Shown in pieces: positions 53,449 to 61,217 of a DNA stretch of 61,370 bases; the first letter of the stretch is position 1, and every line of letters starts with the position of its first letter. Source of the stretch: Butyrivibrio sp. (lineage in GTDB: Bacteria > Bacillota > Clostridia > Lachnospirales > Lachnospiraceae); contig NZ_SVFW01000009.1 of assembly GCF_015056685.1 (NCBI RefSeq), positions 29,231 to 90,600 on the forward strand, given 5' to 3'. The translations under genes and the position numbers were made by a program. The notes under the pieces are model-generated. The model ran no database searches and was not told the origin of the DNA. It was given only the letters and a program-made list of their open reading frames with translations.

Positions 53449-54003
53449 TTATTCAAAACTCTCCATGGTTTTAGCAAATTCAGACATGTACTTTTCATTA
53501 TCATCATCTGCCATTTTCCTGAACCCGGCTATCTTTTCATCCGTTAGTATCTCGTAGGATATGAATTTAAGCACCTTTGCCGCATTTTCACTTTTTAATA
53601 CTATCTGCTCATAGCAGTTTCCTACCATGAGCAGCTTCATAGCCTCCTCATCAGACAAAAAGCCGCTGGTAATAACCCCGAGTGTATCGTGTATCGTATC
53701 ATTAGCAATAGGTCCGATGATCAAATCATACTCATTTAAGTAATCAGGCATGCTCCGTCTATTGTTGAAAATATATTCAAACCATTCTTTATCCCGGTCA
53801 AAGCGCTTGATCTTCAGATTTTTTTCATCAAGCTCATACTTATTTATGATGATATCAGCATCCTTTTTCTCAACCACCCAGCGGCCTGCAAACTCATATT
53901 TATCAGAAGTATAAAAGCCCTGCCCAAAATCGGCGTTTTTCCTGCCATAATGGATATCAGGACTTTCTATGACACTGTAACTTGCATGAAATAATGTAAC
54001 CAT
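53449..54003 (-). CDS. DUF3990 protein (ADP-ribosyltransferase-like fold)
   Basis: 184 residues. VTLFHASYSVIESPDI and GRKNADFGQGFYTSDKYEFAGRWV match the start of DUF3990, which resembles ADP-ribosyltransferases (His near the start, then D-F-G-x-G-F-Y-T). Members are often toxins or phage-related proteins. No antitoxin-like gene is adjacent. I chose the ATG at 54003 behind AAGAGGT rather than the in-frame codon 21 residues upstream. Confidence 0.8.
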   Translation of the reverse strand: MVTLFHASYSVIESPDIHYGRKNADFGQGFYTSDKYEFAGRWVVEKKDADIIINKYELDEKNLKIKRFDRDKEWFEYIFNNRRSMPDYLNEYDLIIGPIANDTIHDTLGVITSGFLSDEEAMKLLMVGNCYEQIVLKSENAAKVLKFISYEILTDEKIAGFRKMADDDNEKYMSEFAKTMESFE

Positions 54004-54080
54004 ATGGTGTACCTCTTTTTCACAACTGCCCATAAGGCAGCCGGCATTCTTAACAGCAAAACTCACTCTATAGTTATATT

Positions 54081-54093
54081 ATTATGCTACAAT
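54081..54093 (+). promoter_or_regulatory. Extended -10 promoter immediately before the GH43 start codon
   Basis: TATGC-TACAAT (-10 at 54088-54093, extended TG) ends 7 bp before the ATG at 54101. No Shine-Dalgarno sequence is present, so the mRNA may be leaderless. Confidence 0.45.
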
Positions 54094-54100
54094 AAGACTC

Positions 54101-55663
54101 ATGAATACGCAAAATATAAATCCAATAACAAAACTTGATTATCCTGACCCGGACGTTATTTACTTTGATGGTGCCTACTATATGGTCAGCACCACCATGT
54201 ACTTTATGCCCGGCTGTGAAATCTTAAGATCCTACGACCTTGTAAACTGGGAGCACGCTTCTTTTGTCTATGACAGACTAGATGGCACTCCTTCACAGAA
54301 ACTTCAGGGAAAAGAAAATATCTACGGCCAGGGAATGTGGGCTGCAAGCCTTCGCTACAATAAAGGCTTATTCTACATTTGCTTTGTTGCCAACGACACC
54401 CATAAAACCTATATTTTCACTTCTGCTTCAATTGAAGGTCCTTGGGAGAAGTATACTCTCGAGGGTTTCTATCACGATAATTCCATTCTTTTCGATGATG
54501 ATGGCAGGGTTTATATCGTGTATGGCAATAAGAATATCTTCATAAAGGAGCTCACAATTTCAGGAGAAAAGCTTTCAGATTCTGATACGCACGATACTGA
54601 AAAGCTGATAATATCAGATGCCGATGACGCATATCTTGGCTATGAGGGTTCTCATTTCTACAAGATAAATGGAAAATACTATATTTTCCTGATCCACATT
54701 CCAAAATCGACAGGAAAGCGCACTGAGAGCTGCTTTATTTCAAATTCGCCTTTTGGTCCCTACACCGGAAAGGACGTATGTGATGATGACAGAAACTACC
54801 GCTCTTCAGGCGTCGCTCAGGGAGGAATAATCAAAACTCCCGGCGGAAAATGGTACAGCATCCTCTTTCAGGATAGCGGTGCTGTTGGCCGTATCCCGAT
54901 TTTGATTCCGGTAACATGGGACGGTGATTTCCCGGTGTTTGGAAAAAACGGCATTATTCCCGAAGCCTTTGACATTGAAGATTTAAAGCCGGGCTATGAC
55001 TATTCTCCGCTTATATCCGGCGACGACTTTAAATGCGATTATTCTGCCAAAGCCACTTCATCTTTTGGTTTTAAGCCCTGCTGGCAATTTAACCACGAAC
55101 CTGATCTCTCCCTTGTGAAAAGAGATTTCGCCAAAGGAGCTGTTACCATAACTACTGATAAATTATCATCAAACCTGACACAGGCCAAAAACACACTGAC
55201 TCAGAGGACTCTTTTCCCCGGATGTGCAAGCTCAGTGCTGATTGACGCTACCAACCTAAAGGATGGAGATTATGCCGGTCTGTGCGTCTTAGAGAGCTGT
55301 TATGGTTTTATAGCCATAACCAAGCGCTCTGGCAATTATTACCTTGTTATGGGAAAAAGAGATATCACGTCCGGCGGGATATTTGGCGAGCGCCATGATG
55401 ACGAGCCATTTGATGAGATGGAATGTGTCAAAATTGATACTCCTATAGTGAGATTGCAGGCAGATGTGGAATTTGATAATGATACAGCTATCTTTGGCTA
55501 CTATGAGAAAATGGATAACGCCACTCCAAAAAAACTCGGCATTACCCATAAACTGCAATTTAAACTTGACCACTTCACCGGTGCCAGATTTGGCCTATTT
55601 ATTTACAGCACCGAAACTATCGGTGGAAGTGCTTCATTTGCAGATTATAAGTATCTGACATAA
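54101..55663 (+). CDS. Glycoside hydrolase family 43 enzyme, probable intracellular beta-xylosidase/arabinofuranosidase
   Basis: 520 residues without a signal peptide. The five-bladed propeller (1-300) has the GH43 catalytic triad: base Asp in DYPDPDVI, pKa-modulating Asp in YHDNSILF and acid Glu in LGYEGSHFYKINGKYY. Residues about 310-520 are a beta-sandwich like the GH43 C-terminal domain (FATSSFGFKPCWQFNHEPD, ARFGLFIYSTE). It would cleave short xylo- or arabino-oligosaccharides brought into the cell. No transporter is adjacent. Confidence 0.9.
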   Translation: MNTQNINPITKLDYPDPDVIYFDGAYYMVSTTMYFMPGCEILRSYDLVNWEHASFVYDRLDGTPSQKLQGKENIYGQGMWAASLRYNKGLFYICFVANDTHKTYIFTSASIEGPWEKYTLEGFYHDNSILFDDDGRVYIVYGNKNIFIKELTISGEKLSDSDTHDTEKLIISDADDAYLGYEGSHFYKINGKYYIFLIHIPKSTGKRTESCFISNSPFGPYTGKDVCDDDRNYRSSGVAQGGIIKTPGGKWYSILFQDSGAVGRIPILIPVTWDGDFPVFGKNGIIPEAFDIEDLKPGYDYSPLISGDDFKCDYSAKATSSFGFKPCWQFNHEPDLSLVKRDFAKGAVTITTDKLSSNLTQAKNTLTQRTLFPGCASSVLIDATNLKDGDYAGLCVLESCYGFIAITKRSGNYYLVMGKRDITSGGIFGERHDDEPFDEMECVKIDTPIVRLQADVEFDNDTAIFGYYEKMDNATPKKLGITHKLQFKLDHFTGARFGLFIYSTETIGGSASFADYKYLT

Positions 55664-55674
55664 AACCTTTACCT

Positions 55675-55706
55675 TTGTAAACTACAGATAAATCTGTAGT
55701 TTACAA
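55675..55706. other. Perfect hairpin in the GH43-PHP spacer
   Basis: TTGTAAACTACAGA-TAAA-TCTGTAGTTTACAA, a 14-bp perfect stem between convergent genes. No T-run follows, so it is either a factor-assisted terminator or a 3' mRNA stabiliser. Confidence 0.6.
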
Positions 55707-55737
55707 TGCTAAAAGGAAGATGTTATACACGTATTTC

Positions 55738-56502
55738 TCAATGGTAAATGACTTCAAGAGATGGTCCTTTATCCGGAGTTGTCAAAAGAGCATTAGTGTC
55801 AACCGGCTTAAACTCTGCTGACGGATCCAAAGCATCGCTCTTATAAAGAGGTATCCCTTCTCCAGCCATAAATGCCTCTACATACTCTTCAATAGTCCTA
55901 ATGGGATGCTCAAATCCCATTCCACCCATATTCTTTAATCCAAAATTGTGAATATCAGAGCCCGCAGCCATTCTCATATTATTCTCCACTGCATACTGAT
56001 ACCCAAGAGCATTCTGGTAGTCCGGGTTTGATGCGTTGTAAACCTCAGCACCGTCGCAGACATTTTTTGTAAGGTGTATAGCCTTTAAGTAATCTCTTTC
56101 TCTGTAGGGATGCGCATGAATCATTATCGCCCCCGCTTCATGCACTGTCTTATAGACTTCGTATCTGTCTTTTTCCATTATGTCAGGGTTTTCTAAGAGC
56201 CAGTTTTTATCTACTCCGTAAAGCAGATATTCATCCCCTTCAAAGTTATACTCTATTCCAAAAAGTACAACGAAGTCATCGCCTGCAGCTGCCCTTGCAT
56301 GCTCATACCCCTTGCAGTACAATTCAACTCTTTTCTCCCACGGAAGATCTTTTGGAACAGCACTGTTGCCGTTAAAAAAGTGGTCTGTCACAATGATGCC
56401 GCTGTAGCCAAGCTTTTTCATATAGTCAATATAATTCACTCCCGGCGTAGATGAACAGGCACTTCCTTCGATAGTGTGTAAATGTGTTTCAAAAATATAC
56501 AT
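55738..56502 (-). CDS. PHP domain phosphoesterase
   Basis: 254 residues. Metal-binding motifs of the PHP family are all visible: ETHLHT (HxH), VTDHFF (DH), MIHAHPYRER (HAHP) and GSDIHN (DxH). Such enzymes hydrolyse phosphoesters (histidinol phosphate, 5' nucleotides and similar) with Mn or Zn. Length and motif spacing fit the stand-alone PHP group rather than HisK specifically. Divergent from the formate transporter. Confidence 0.9.
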   Translation of the reverse strand: MYIFETHLHTIEGSACSSTPGVNYIDYMKKLGYSGIIVTDHFFNGNSAVPKDLPWEKRVELYCKGYEHARAAAGDDFVVLFGIEYNFEGDEYLLYGVDKNWLLENPDIMEKDRYEVYKTVHEAGAIMIHAHPYRERDYLKAIHLTKNVCDGAEVYNASNPDYQNALGYQYAVENNMRMAAGSDIHNFGLKNMGGMGFEHPIRTIEEYVEAFMAGEGIPLYKSDALDPSAEFKPVDTNALLTTPDKGPSLEVIYH

Positions 56503-56551
56503 GATTAATTCCCTAAAATATATTTCCTTTTCAAAAATACTCCTTTAAGAT

Positions 56552-56557
56552 TATAAT
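56552..56557 (+). promoter_or_regulatory. -10 element for the formate/nitrite transporter gene
   Basis: TATAAT at 56552-56557, 32 bp before the start, with a GGGAGG site between them. Confidence 0.55.
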
Positions 56558-56589
56558 ATAAGTTCACGTTAATTTGGGAGGAAAAAGAT

Positions 56590-57372
56590 ATGAAATCACC
56601 GGCAGAAATTGCTACAAGATACGAAGCTGCAGGTTCAGCTAAAGCATCTGCACCCTTTGGCAAAACTCTTTTACTTGGAATAATGGCAGGAGCATTTATA
56701 GCACTTGGAGGCCTTGGAAGCCAGATAGCTTCTTGCTTTGCTTCTAATCCATCATCAGCAAGAATGATCAGCTCAGTGGTATTCCCTATTGGACTTTTCA
56801 TGGTACTAATCGGCGGAGCTGAACTTTTTACAGGTAACTGTCTTATCACAATCCCTGTTCTTTCAGGTAAAGCCAAGCTTTCAGGCATGTTAAAAAACTG
56901 GGTAATTGTTTACTTCGGTAACATGATAGGCGGCTTCATCATAGCAGCTCTTGCTACTTTCAGCCACATCTACTCATTTGGCGATAACGCACTTGCTTTG
57001 TCAGTCGTAAATACCGCCATTACTAAATCAAACATAAGCTTTACAGATGGACTCCTCCGAGGAATACTTTGTAATGTTTTAGTATGCATGGCCGTATGGT
57101 GCTCCTTTGCAGCAGACGAACTTGCAGGAAAGGTATTGGCCCTTTGGCTCCCTGTAATGCTCTTTATCATCTGCGGATTCGAGCACTGCGTAGCCAACAT
57201 GTACTTCATTCCCGCGGGCCTTCTCACATCAGCCTTCTATGGTATCCCAGGCGATGGTCTTTCACTTGCAGGTTTCTTTATAACAAACCTCATTCCTGTA
57301 ACTATCGGAAACATCATCGGTGGCGGCCTCTGCGTTGGCGCAGTATACTACGCTGCTTACCTAAAAAAATGA
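56590..57372 (+). CDS. Formate/nitrite transporter (FNT) family channel
   Basis: 260 residues with six helices. LGIMAGAFIALGGLG, GAELFTGNC (the FNT omega-loop region), CNVLVCMAVW and FEHCVANMYFIPAG with the central His are family hallmarks. It exports or imports formate or related monovalent anions as a pentamer. In a fermenting Lachnospiraceae member, formate export is the likely role, but the sequence cannot exclude nitrite. Confidence 0.93.
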   Translation: MKSPAEIATRYEAAGSAKASAPFGKTLLLGIMAGAFIALGGLGSQIASCFASNPSSARMISSVVFPIGLFMVLIGGAELFTGNCLITIPVLSGKAKLSGMLKNWVIVYFGNMIGGFIIAALATFSHIYSFGDNALALSVVNTAITKSNISFTDGLLRGILCNVLVCMAVWCSFAADELAGKVLALWLPVMLFIICGFEHCVANMYFIPAGLLTSAFYGIPGDGLSLAGFFITNLIPVTIGNIIGGGLCVGAVYYAAYLKK

Positions 57373-57405
57373 TCACAGAGAAGAAATAGCACGAATATTG
57401 TAGAT

Positions 57406-57459
57406 AAGAAAGAGTAATCAGCTGAATGCAATTAGCATACATCTGATTACTCTTTCTTT
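57406..57459 (+). terminator. Terminator after the FNT gene
   Basis: AAGAAAGAGTAATCAG and CTGATTACTCTTTCTT are a perfect 16-bp stem with a 22-nt loop. Confidence 0.85.
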
Positions 57460-57486
57460 GTATATGCGTAAGTAATTGGCAGCGTC

Positions 57487-57695
57487 CGCCACCATTGACT
57501 GAACCTGAGGAAAACGCCTTGGTCTGCGAGCCGACGGTGAGGATGATGGGAACAGTAGTTAGATTCATGCACCGTCGGATTCAGCATTTTAGCGTTTTCC
57601 TCAGAACCCGTCAATGGCAAGCACCTTCGGTGTGGCTAGGTGTTATTGCCTCAGGCTCTGACTCCGAGAACAGTAGGGGCGGCTACTTTCAAGGA
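57487..57695 (+). repeat. Left 209-nt arm, itself a hairpin
   Basis: It runs from CGCCACCATTGAC to TTTCAAGGA. About 185 of 209 positions match the reverse complement of the right arm by eye. Within it CCATTGAC..GAGGAAAACGC (from 57492) pairs with GCGTTTTCCTC..GTCAATGG (to 57617), and CCGACGGTG pairs with CACCGTCGG inside that. Confidence 0.85.
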
Positions 57696-57747
57696 TATGT
57701 GTGACTATATGTCTGCGTCTTTCAATGTAAATAGAGCGAAGATTCTG

Positions 57748-57989
57748 TTTTGGAAATATAGCCTGATTTTTGAGCTTACGACACCATGCGACAAGGTTTT
57801 TGACTTGTGATTTTGGGCATATACGACCTTATTTGAGGTTACCACACCATTATATAGAGATCATATGTCCTCAGTTCACTCATCCAATGGATGTGGCAAT
57901 CCATTTTTTCTCGTATATGCCCAATTTCACTTCCTGAAAATACTGTCGATGGATGTGTTAACTTAAAAAATATGACTATATATCCAATT
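57748..57989. repeat. First sub-palindrome: four 38-nt units (+ + - -)
   Basis: Units at 57748-57785 (+), 57811-57848 (+), 57889-57926 (-) and 57951-57989 (-). The two inner units share TATACGA after the conserved GGGCA, and the two outer ones share a GGAAATATAG/GGATATATAG variant. Partners across the centre therefore resemble each other more than their neighbours. Confidence 0.75.
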
Positions 57990-58048
57990 CGCTTTGACAA
58001 TCCGAATTTTCTATGTCCATTCAGTCCATATGATCGTGATGAATAATG

Positions 58049-58351
58049 GTTTGGGCATATAGCGCTTTGGAAAGCTTCCAGCCACCTCTTGTTTTTTATA
58101 TTTTGTCCTTATAGCACTTTTTAGCGATGCCAGCCACCTTCATGAAAGTTCAACTGGGCATATAGGCCGATTTCAAGACTCGGGCCACCCGTTAAAAGGG
58201 TGGCTGTGGACGGATAATTACCGTATATGCCCAATCGCCTGTGTAAAAGCCGTTGGTGAGGGGTGGCTGCAAGCCTAGAATCAGGCTATGAGCCCAAAAC
58301 CGGTTTTATTGCGGGTGGCTGATCTAGTGAAAACTAGCTATATGCCCAAAG
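58049..58351. repeat. Second sub-palindrome: six 38-nt units (+ + + - - -)
   Basis: Units at 58049-58086, 58101-58138, 58152-58189 (+) and 58199-58236, 58262-58299, 58314-58351 (-). Cores form different stems: AGCCT/AGGCT (58262 unit), CTAGT/ACTAG (58314 unit), ACGG/CCGT (58199 unit), GGCCGA/TCGGGCC (58152 unit). Confidence 0.8.
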
Positions 58352-58456
58352 TAATACTGTAGCGCTCTTTAAACTATCACTTATAGAGTGGATAAATACA
58401 AACTACCTTTAGACTCACTTTCAGCATGCAGCATGGAAAAGCTATGTGCCTATGAT

Positions 58457-58665
58457 TCCTTGAAATTAGCCACTTATACTGTTCTCGGATTTGGAACCTG
58501 AGGCACCTTACCCTAGCCACACCGAAGGTGCTTGCCATTGACGGGTTCTGAAGAAAACGCTAAAATGCTGAATCCGACGGTGTATGAATGAAGCTACTGT
58601 TCCCATCATCCTCACCGTCGGCTTGTAGACCAAGGCGTTTTCCTCAGATTCAGTCAATGGTGGCG
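58457..58665 (-). repeat. Right 209-nt arm, itself a hairpin
   Basis: Reverse complement of the left arm, with the same internal stems (CCATTGAC..GAGGAAAACGC and CCGACGGTG/CACCGTCGG). Mismatches cluster near the inner end. Confidence 0.85.
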
Positions 58666-58728
58666 TACGGAGCCACTATGTATGGCTCATATGTTGGATT
58701 TTGACATTTCTTTTCCTTGGATATAAAA

Positions 58729-58757
58729 GAATGCTTACGCCACCGGCGTAAGCATTC
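58729..58757 (-). terminator. Terminator after the lipoprotein gene
   Basis: AATGCTTACGCC-GGT-GGCGTAAGCATT on the minus strand followed by CTTTTAT. The stem is the same as at 48567-48600. Confidence 0.75.
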
Positions 58758-58846
58758 GTAATAAAATCAATTCTAATTATAAAACTACCGCTGTAACACA
58801 AGAGTACGCTTTTTAGCAGTTTCCTCATTTAACCCAAGCACTCTCG

Positions 58847-60004
58847 TTACTGTACAACGCTGTATTCAATAACTTCAGCTTTTTCAAGATCAGCATACAT
58901 AGCTTTCATTGCGGAGTCATCAGGAACTACTGCATTTTCATCTCCATCAAGCTCTCGAAGATCTGAGTGATGGTAATATGTACCATTGCCGTTTCCGTCA
59001 TATTCTACATATGCTTCTTCGTCAATGCAGAGAATACTTCCGCTTGCAATGGTGTACTTTTTGATCCAATGATTTGAACCTGCGTAAAGCTTTCCATCAT
59101 AAATTGCAAGAGGATAAGCTGTACCGCCTGCTTCTACAAGACCAAGGTACTCTGGAACACCAGCTTCATTGTAGCGATATACTTCTGAATCGATAGCTGC
59201 ATTGAATACACCACCATCAGGGCTGTTATTAAATGTGTATTTTGTCACAAGTAAAACATCTACCCCATTGATAGTTGCATTAGCATAGCCGCTTCCTTTT
59301 TCCAGCTTATCTACAATCTGTGTAAAAGTATCACATCCTGTGATGTCAGTAGGAACATATTCATCATCCGGCATATTGGCGCCAATCTGCTTACTCTCAT
59401 CATACATAGCCTCTGCTACTGCCTGAAGATCAAATCCGTCAAGGTCAGCAGCCTCTACAGTAAGAGAATAATCTGCCCCTGTTTCTATATCAAACCAGGT
59501 AATAAGATCAACATATTTATCATCGCCAATGTAGCGGTAAGCTTTTCCTGTCATATTTCCACCGCCCCAGTTAGCAAGAGTAATATCATCTTCCACTGTC
59601 CAGTTATAATACAGGCCTGAAATATCCGTAGGCTCATCTGAAGCAATGAGCTGCTCTCTTGCAACAAAAGAATTGCCATCAAGATCAAAGGTAAGCTCTA
59701 CAAGAGGCCAGGTATACTCGTTCTCTTTTGCCTCCGTTTCCATCATTCGCCATACTATATTAGTTGCTCCTTCAGGTGCAGAAAAGAGATTGGGAGCTAC
59801 AGCATATGCTTCATCTTCAGTACACTCACGCCATGGATTTGCGATTTCTATTTCTTTAGTACTCTCAGAAGAAGCTGCCTCTGTTACATTTTCAACTGCT
59901 TCACTTGTTTCGGTTGTTGGTGCTTCTGCTGCACCTGATCCACATGCAGCCATAGAAATAGCCATAGAAATAGCCATGATAGAAGTTATGAATCTTTTTT
60001 TCAT
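58847..60004 (-). CDS. Putative lipoprotein
   Basis: 385 residues. Signal peptide with lipobox AISMAAC (Cys about 21), then a Ser/Thr/Glu-rich spacer (about 25-55) and a soluble domain with EDEAYAVAPNLFSAPEGATNIVWRM, repeated acidic Tyr-rich segments and a C-terminal beta-rich part (YEYDGNGNGTYYHHSDLREL). Surface-anchored by the Cys. The ATG at 60004 is behind GAGGAGG, 11 codons after the first in-frame start. No named domain is recognised; the role may be ligand binding. Confidence 0.82.
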   Translation of the reverse strand: MKKRFITSIMAISMAISMAACGSGAAEAPTTETSEAVENVTEAASSESTKEIEIANPWRECTEDEAYAVAPNLFSAPEGATNIVWRMMETEAKENEYTWPLVELTFDLDGNSFVAREQLIASDEPTDISGLYYNWTVEDDITLANWGGGNMTGKAYRYIGDDKYVDLITWFDIETGADYSLTVEAADLDGFDLQAVAEAMYDESKQIGANMPDDEYVPTDITGCDTFTQIVDKLEKGSGYANATINGVDVLLVTKYTFNNSPDGGVFNAAIDSEVYRYNEAGVPEYLGLVEAGGTAYPLAIYDGKLYAGSNHWIKKYTIASGSILCIDEEAYVEYDGNGNGTYYHHSDLRELDGDENAVVPDDSAMKAMYADLEKAEVIEYSVVQ

Positions 60005-60103
60005 ATTTTCCTCCTCGTTAACGAAATTTAAATTCATATATAATGCTACACCATTTTGTGTACCACAATAATTAAAAAAAAATAAAACAATTTAAAATTT
60101 TAT

Positions 60104-60146
60104 ATTGCACACAATTTAATTATGTGTTAGATTGTATACAATCTAA
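60104..60146 (+). promoter_or_regulatory. GntR-type operators over the SDR promoter
   Basis: A perfect 20-bp palindrome TTAGATTGTATACAATCTAA (60127-60146) has the TTGTATACAA core typical of GntR/FadR-type operators; ATTGCACACAAT (60104-60115) is a weaker copy. TTGCAC (60105-60110), 17 bp and TAGATT (60128-60133) could be the promoter, covered by both. The regulator gene is not in the window. Confidence 0.6.
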
Positions 60147-60188
60147 TTCACAAATACAAAATATTTTACCGGAAAGGATGTGATATTT

Positions 60189-60962
60189 ATGGATAATATG
60201 TTTGATTTAACAGGAAGAGTTGCACTTGTGACAGGCTGCTCAACAGGACTTGGTGTACAGATGGCTAAAGCTCTTGCAAGCCAGGGAGCTTCAATCATCG
60301 CTCTCGCAAGACGTCAGGAGATGATCGATCAGGTTGCAAAAGAAATCCACGATACATACGGAGTTGACACTCTCGCTATAAGATGTGACATTACAGATAC
60401 TGATATGGTTGATAAGGCTATAGATGAGGCTCTTGCTCACTTTGGAAAAATAGATATTCTTATCAACAACGCCGGAACAGGTGCTGTCGCTCCTGCAGAG
60501 GATATTACAGATGATCAGTTCAGCAATGAGCTTAACATTGATCTTTTTGGAACTTTCAAAGTTGCAAGAGCAGTTGCTAAAAAGGCAATGATTCCTGCAA
60601 AATACGGAAGGATCATCAACATTGCTTCTATGTACGGACTTGTTGGAAACAAGATTGCACCTTCATCTCCATACCACGCAGCAAAAGGTGGTGTAGTTAA
60701 CCTCACAAGAGCCCTTGCAGGTGAATGGGGCAAGCACGGAATCACAGTAAACTCCATCTGCCCAGGATATTTCTACACTCCTCTTACAAAAGAAACCCTT
60801 GATTCCGATTACTTCAAGGAGTATGCAAAGACAGCTATTCCTATGGAGAGATACGGTGTTGAAGGTGAGCTTGATACAGCAGCTGTTTTCCTTGCTTCTC
60901 CAGCCTCCAGCTACGTTTCAGGAATCGCCCTTCCAGTTGACGGCGGCTACACCAGCATGTAA
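60189..60962 (+). CDS. SDR oxidoreductase, gluconate 5-dehydrogenase-like
   Basis: 257 residues, classical SDR. Cofactor motif VTGCSTGLGVQMAKAL, NAG motif ILINNAGTG, catalytic Ser (IINIASMYG) and YHAAKGG (Tyr-x-x-x-Lys), and PVDGGYTSM at the end. The overall sequence resembles the gluconate 5-dehydrogenase group of gut Firmicutes, but substrate assignment among SDRs is uncertain. I use the ATG at 60189, behind GGAAAGGA, over the GTG at 60180. GntR-like operators upstream fit sugar-acid control. Confidence 0.85.
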   Translation: MDNMFDLTGRVALVTGCSTGLGVQMAKALASQGASIIALARRQEMIDQVAKEIHDTYGVDTLAIRCDITDTDMVDKAIDEALAHFGKIDILINNAGTGAVAPAEDITDDQFSNELNIDLFGTFKVARAVAKKAMIPAKYGRIINIASMYGLVGNKIAPSSPYHAAKGGVVNLTRALAGEWGKHGITVNSICPGYFYTPLTKETLDSDYFKEYAKTAIPMERYGVEGELDTAAVFLASPASSYVSGIALPVDGGYTSM

Positions 60963-61003
60963 CCCCCTCGCAAAAATACTAGTCTTTATATGTATAGTAG
61001 ACC

Positions 61004-61198
61004 ATAAATCCAGAAGTGCCCATAACTTTGGATAGAGCGATTTAGTATGAGCAATAGAGACAGTTAAGATAAAATAAAAGCCTTGTTTTCTGTTCTGAAT
61101 AAGCATGAAAGAAAACAAGGCGCATTATTTTATATTTACTGTGTCTTTGCGAATACTCCGAGATCTATCCGAAGTTATGGGCACTTCTGGATTTTATG
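61004..61198. repeat. Large palindrome between the SDR and htpG genes
   Basis: CATAAATCCAGAAGTGCC.. (from 61004) is matched by the reverse complement of the segment ending 61198 (CATAAAATCCAGAAGTGCC..), continuing as CATAACTT[T/C]GGATAGA. The centre is a perfect stem GCCTTGTTTTCT (61080-61091) / AGAAAACAAGGC (61110-61121) that may act as the terminator of both convergent genes. The arms are imperfect in the middle. Confidence 0.75.
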
Positions 61199-61217
61199 CC
61201 ACTCGCAAGAAAGTATA

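Larger units (their letters stand above)
57487..58665. repeat. Hierarchical palindromic element with a 38-nt hairpin array (non-coding)
   Basis: The intergenic stretch 57373-58846 (1474 bp) contains no credible gene. Between 57487 and 58665 it holds inverted arms of 209 nt and, between them, ten 38-nt units in the order ++-- and +++---. Outer and inner parts are each palindromic, so the locus can fold at three scales. The conserved ends of a unit are TTGGGCATATA and CAGCCACC; the 16-nt core varies but is usually self-complementary. It could be a large structured RNA, a transposon-like repeat or a protein-binding DNA array. I cannot match it to a named family. Confidence 0.85.

Noticed and set aside
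57495..57704. A 69-codon open frame in the left arm of the palindromic element
   Set aside because: It has no ribosome binding site, follows the repeat arm exactly, and has no counterpart frame kept open in the right arm.
57748..58351. A CRISPR array
   Set aside because: Units alternate in strand, spacers vary widely in length, cores differ while ends are fixed, and there are no cas genes.
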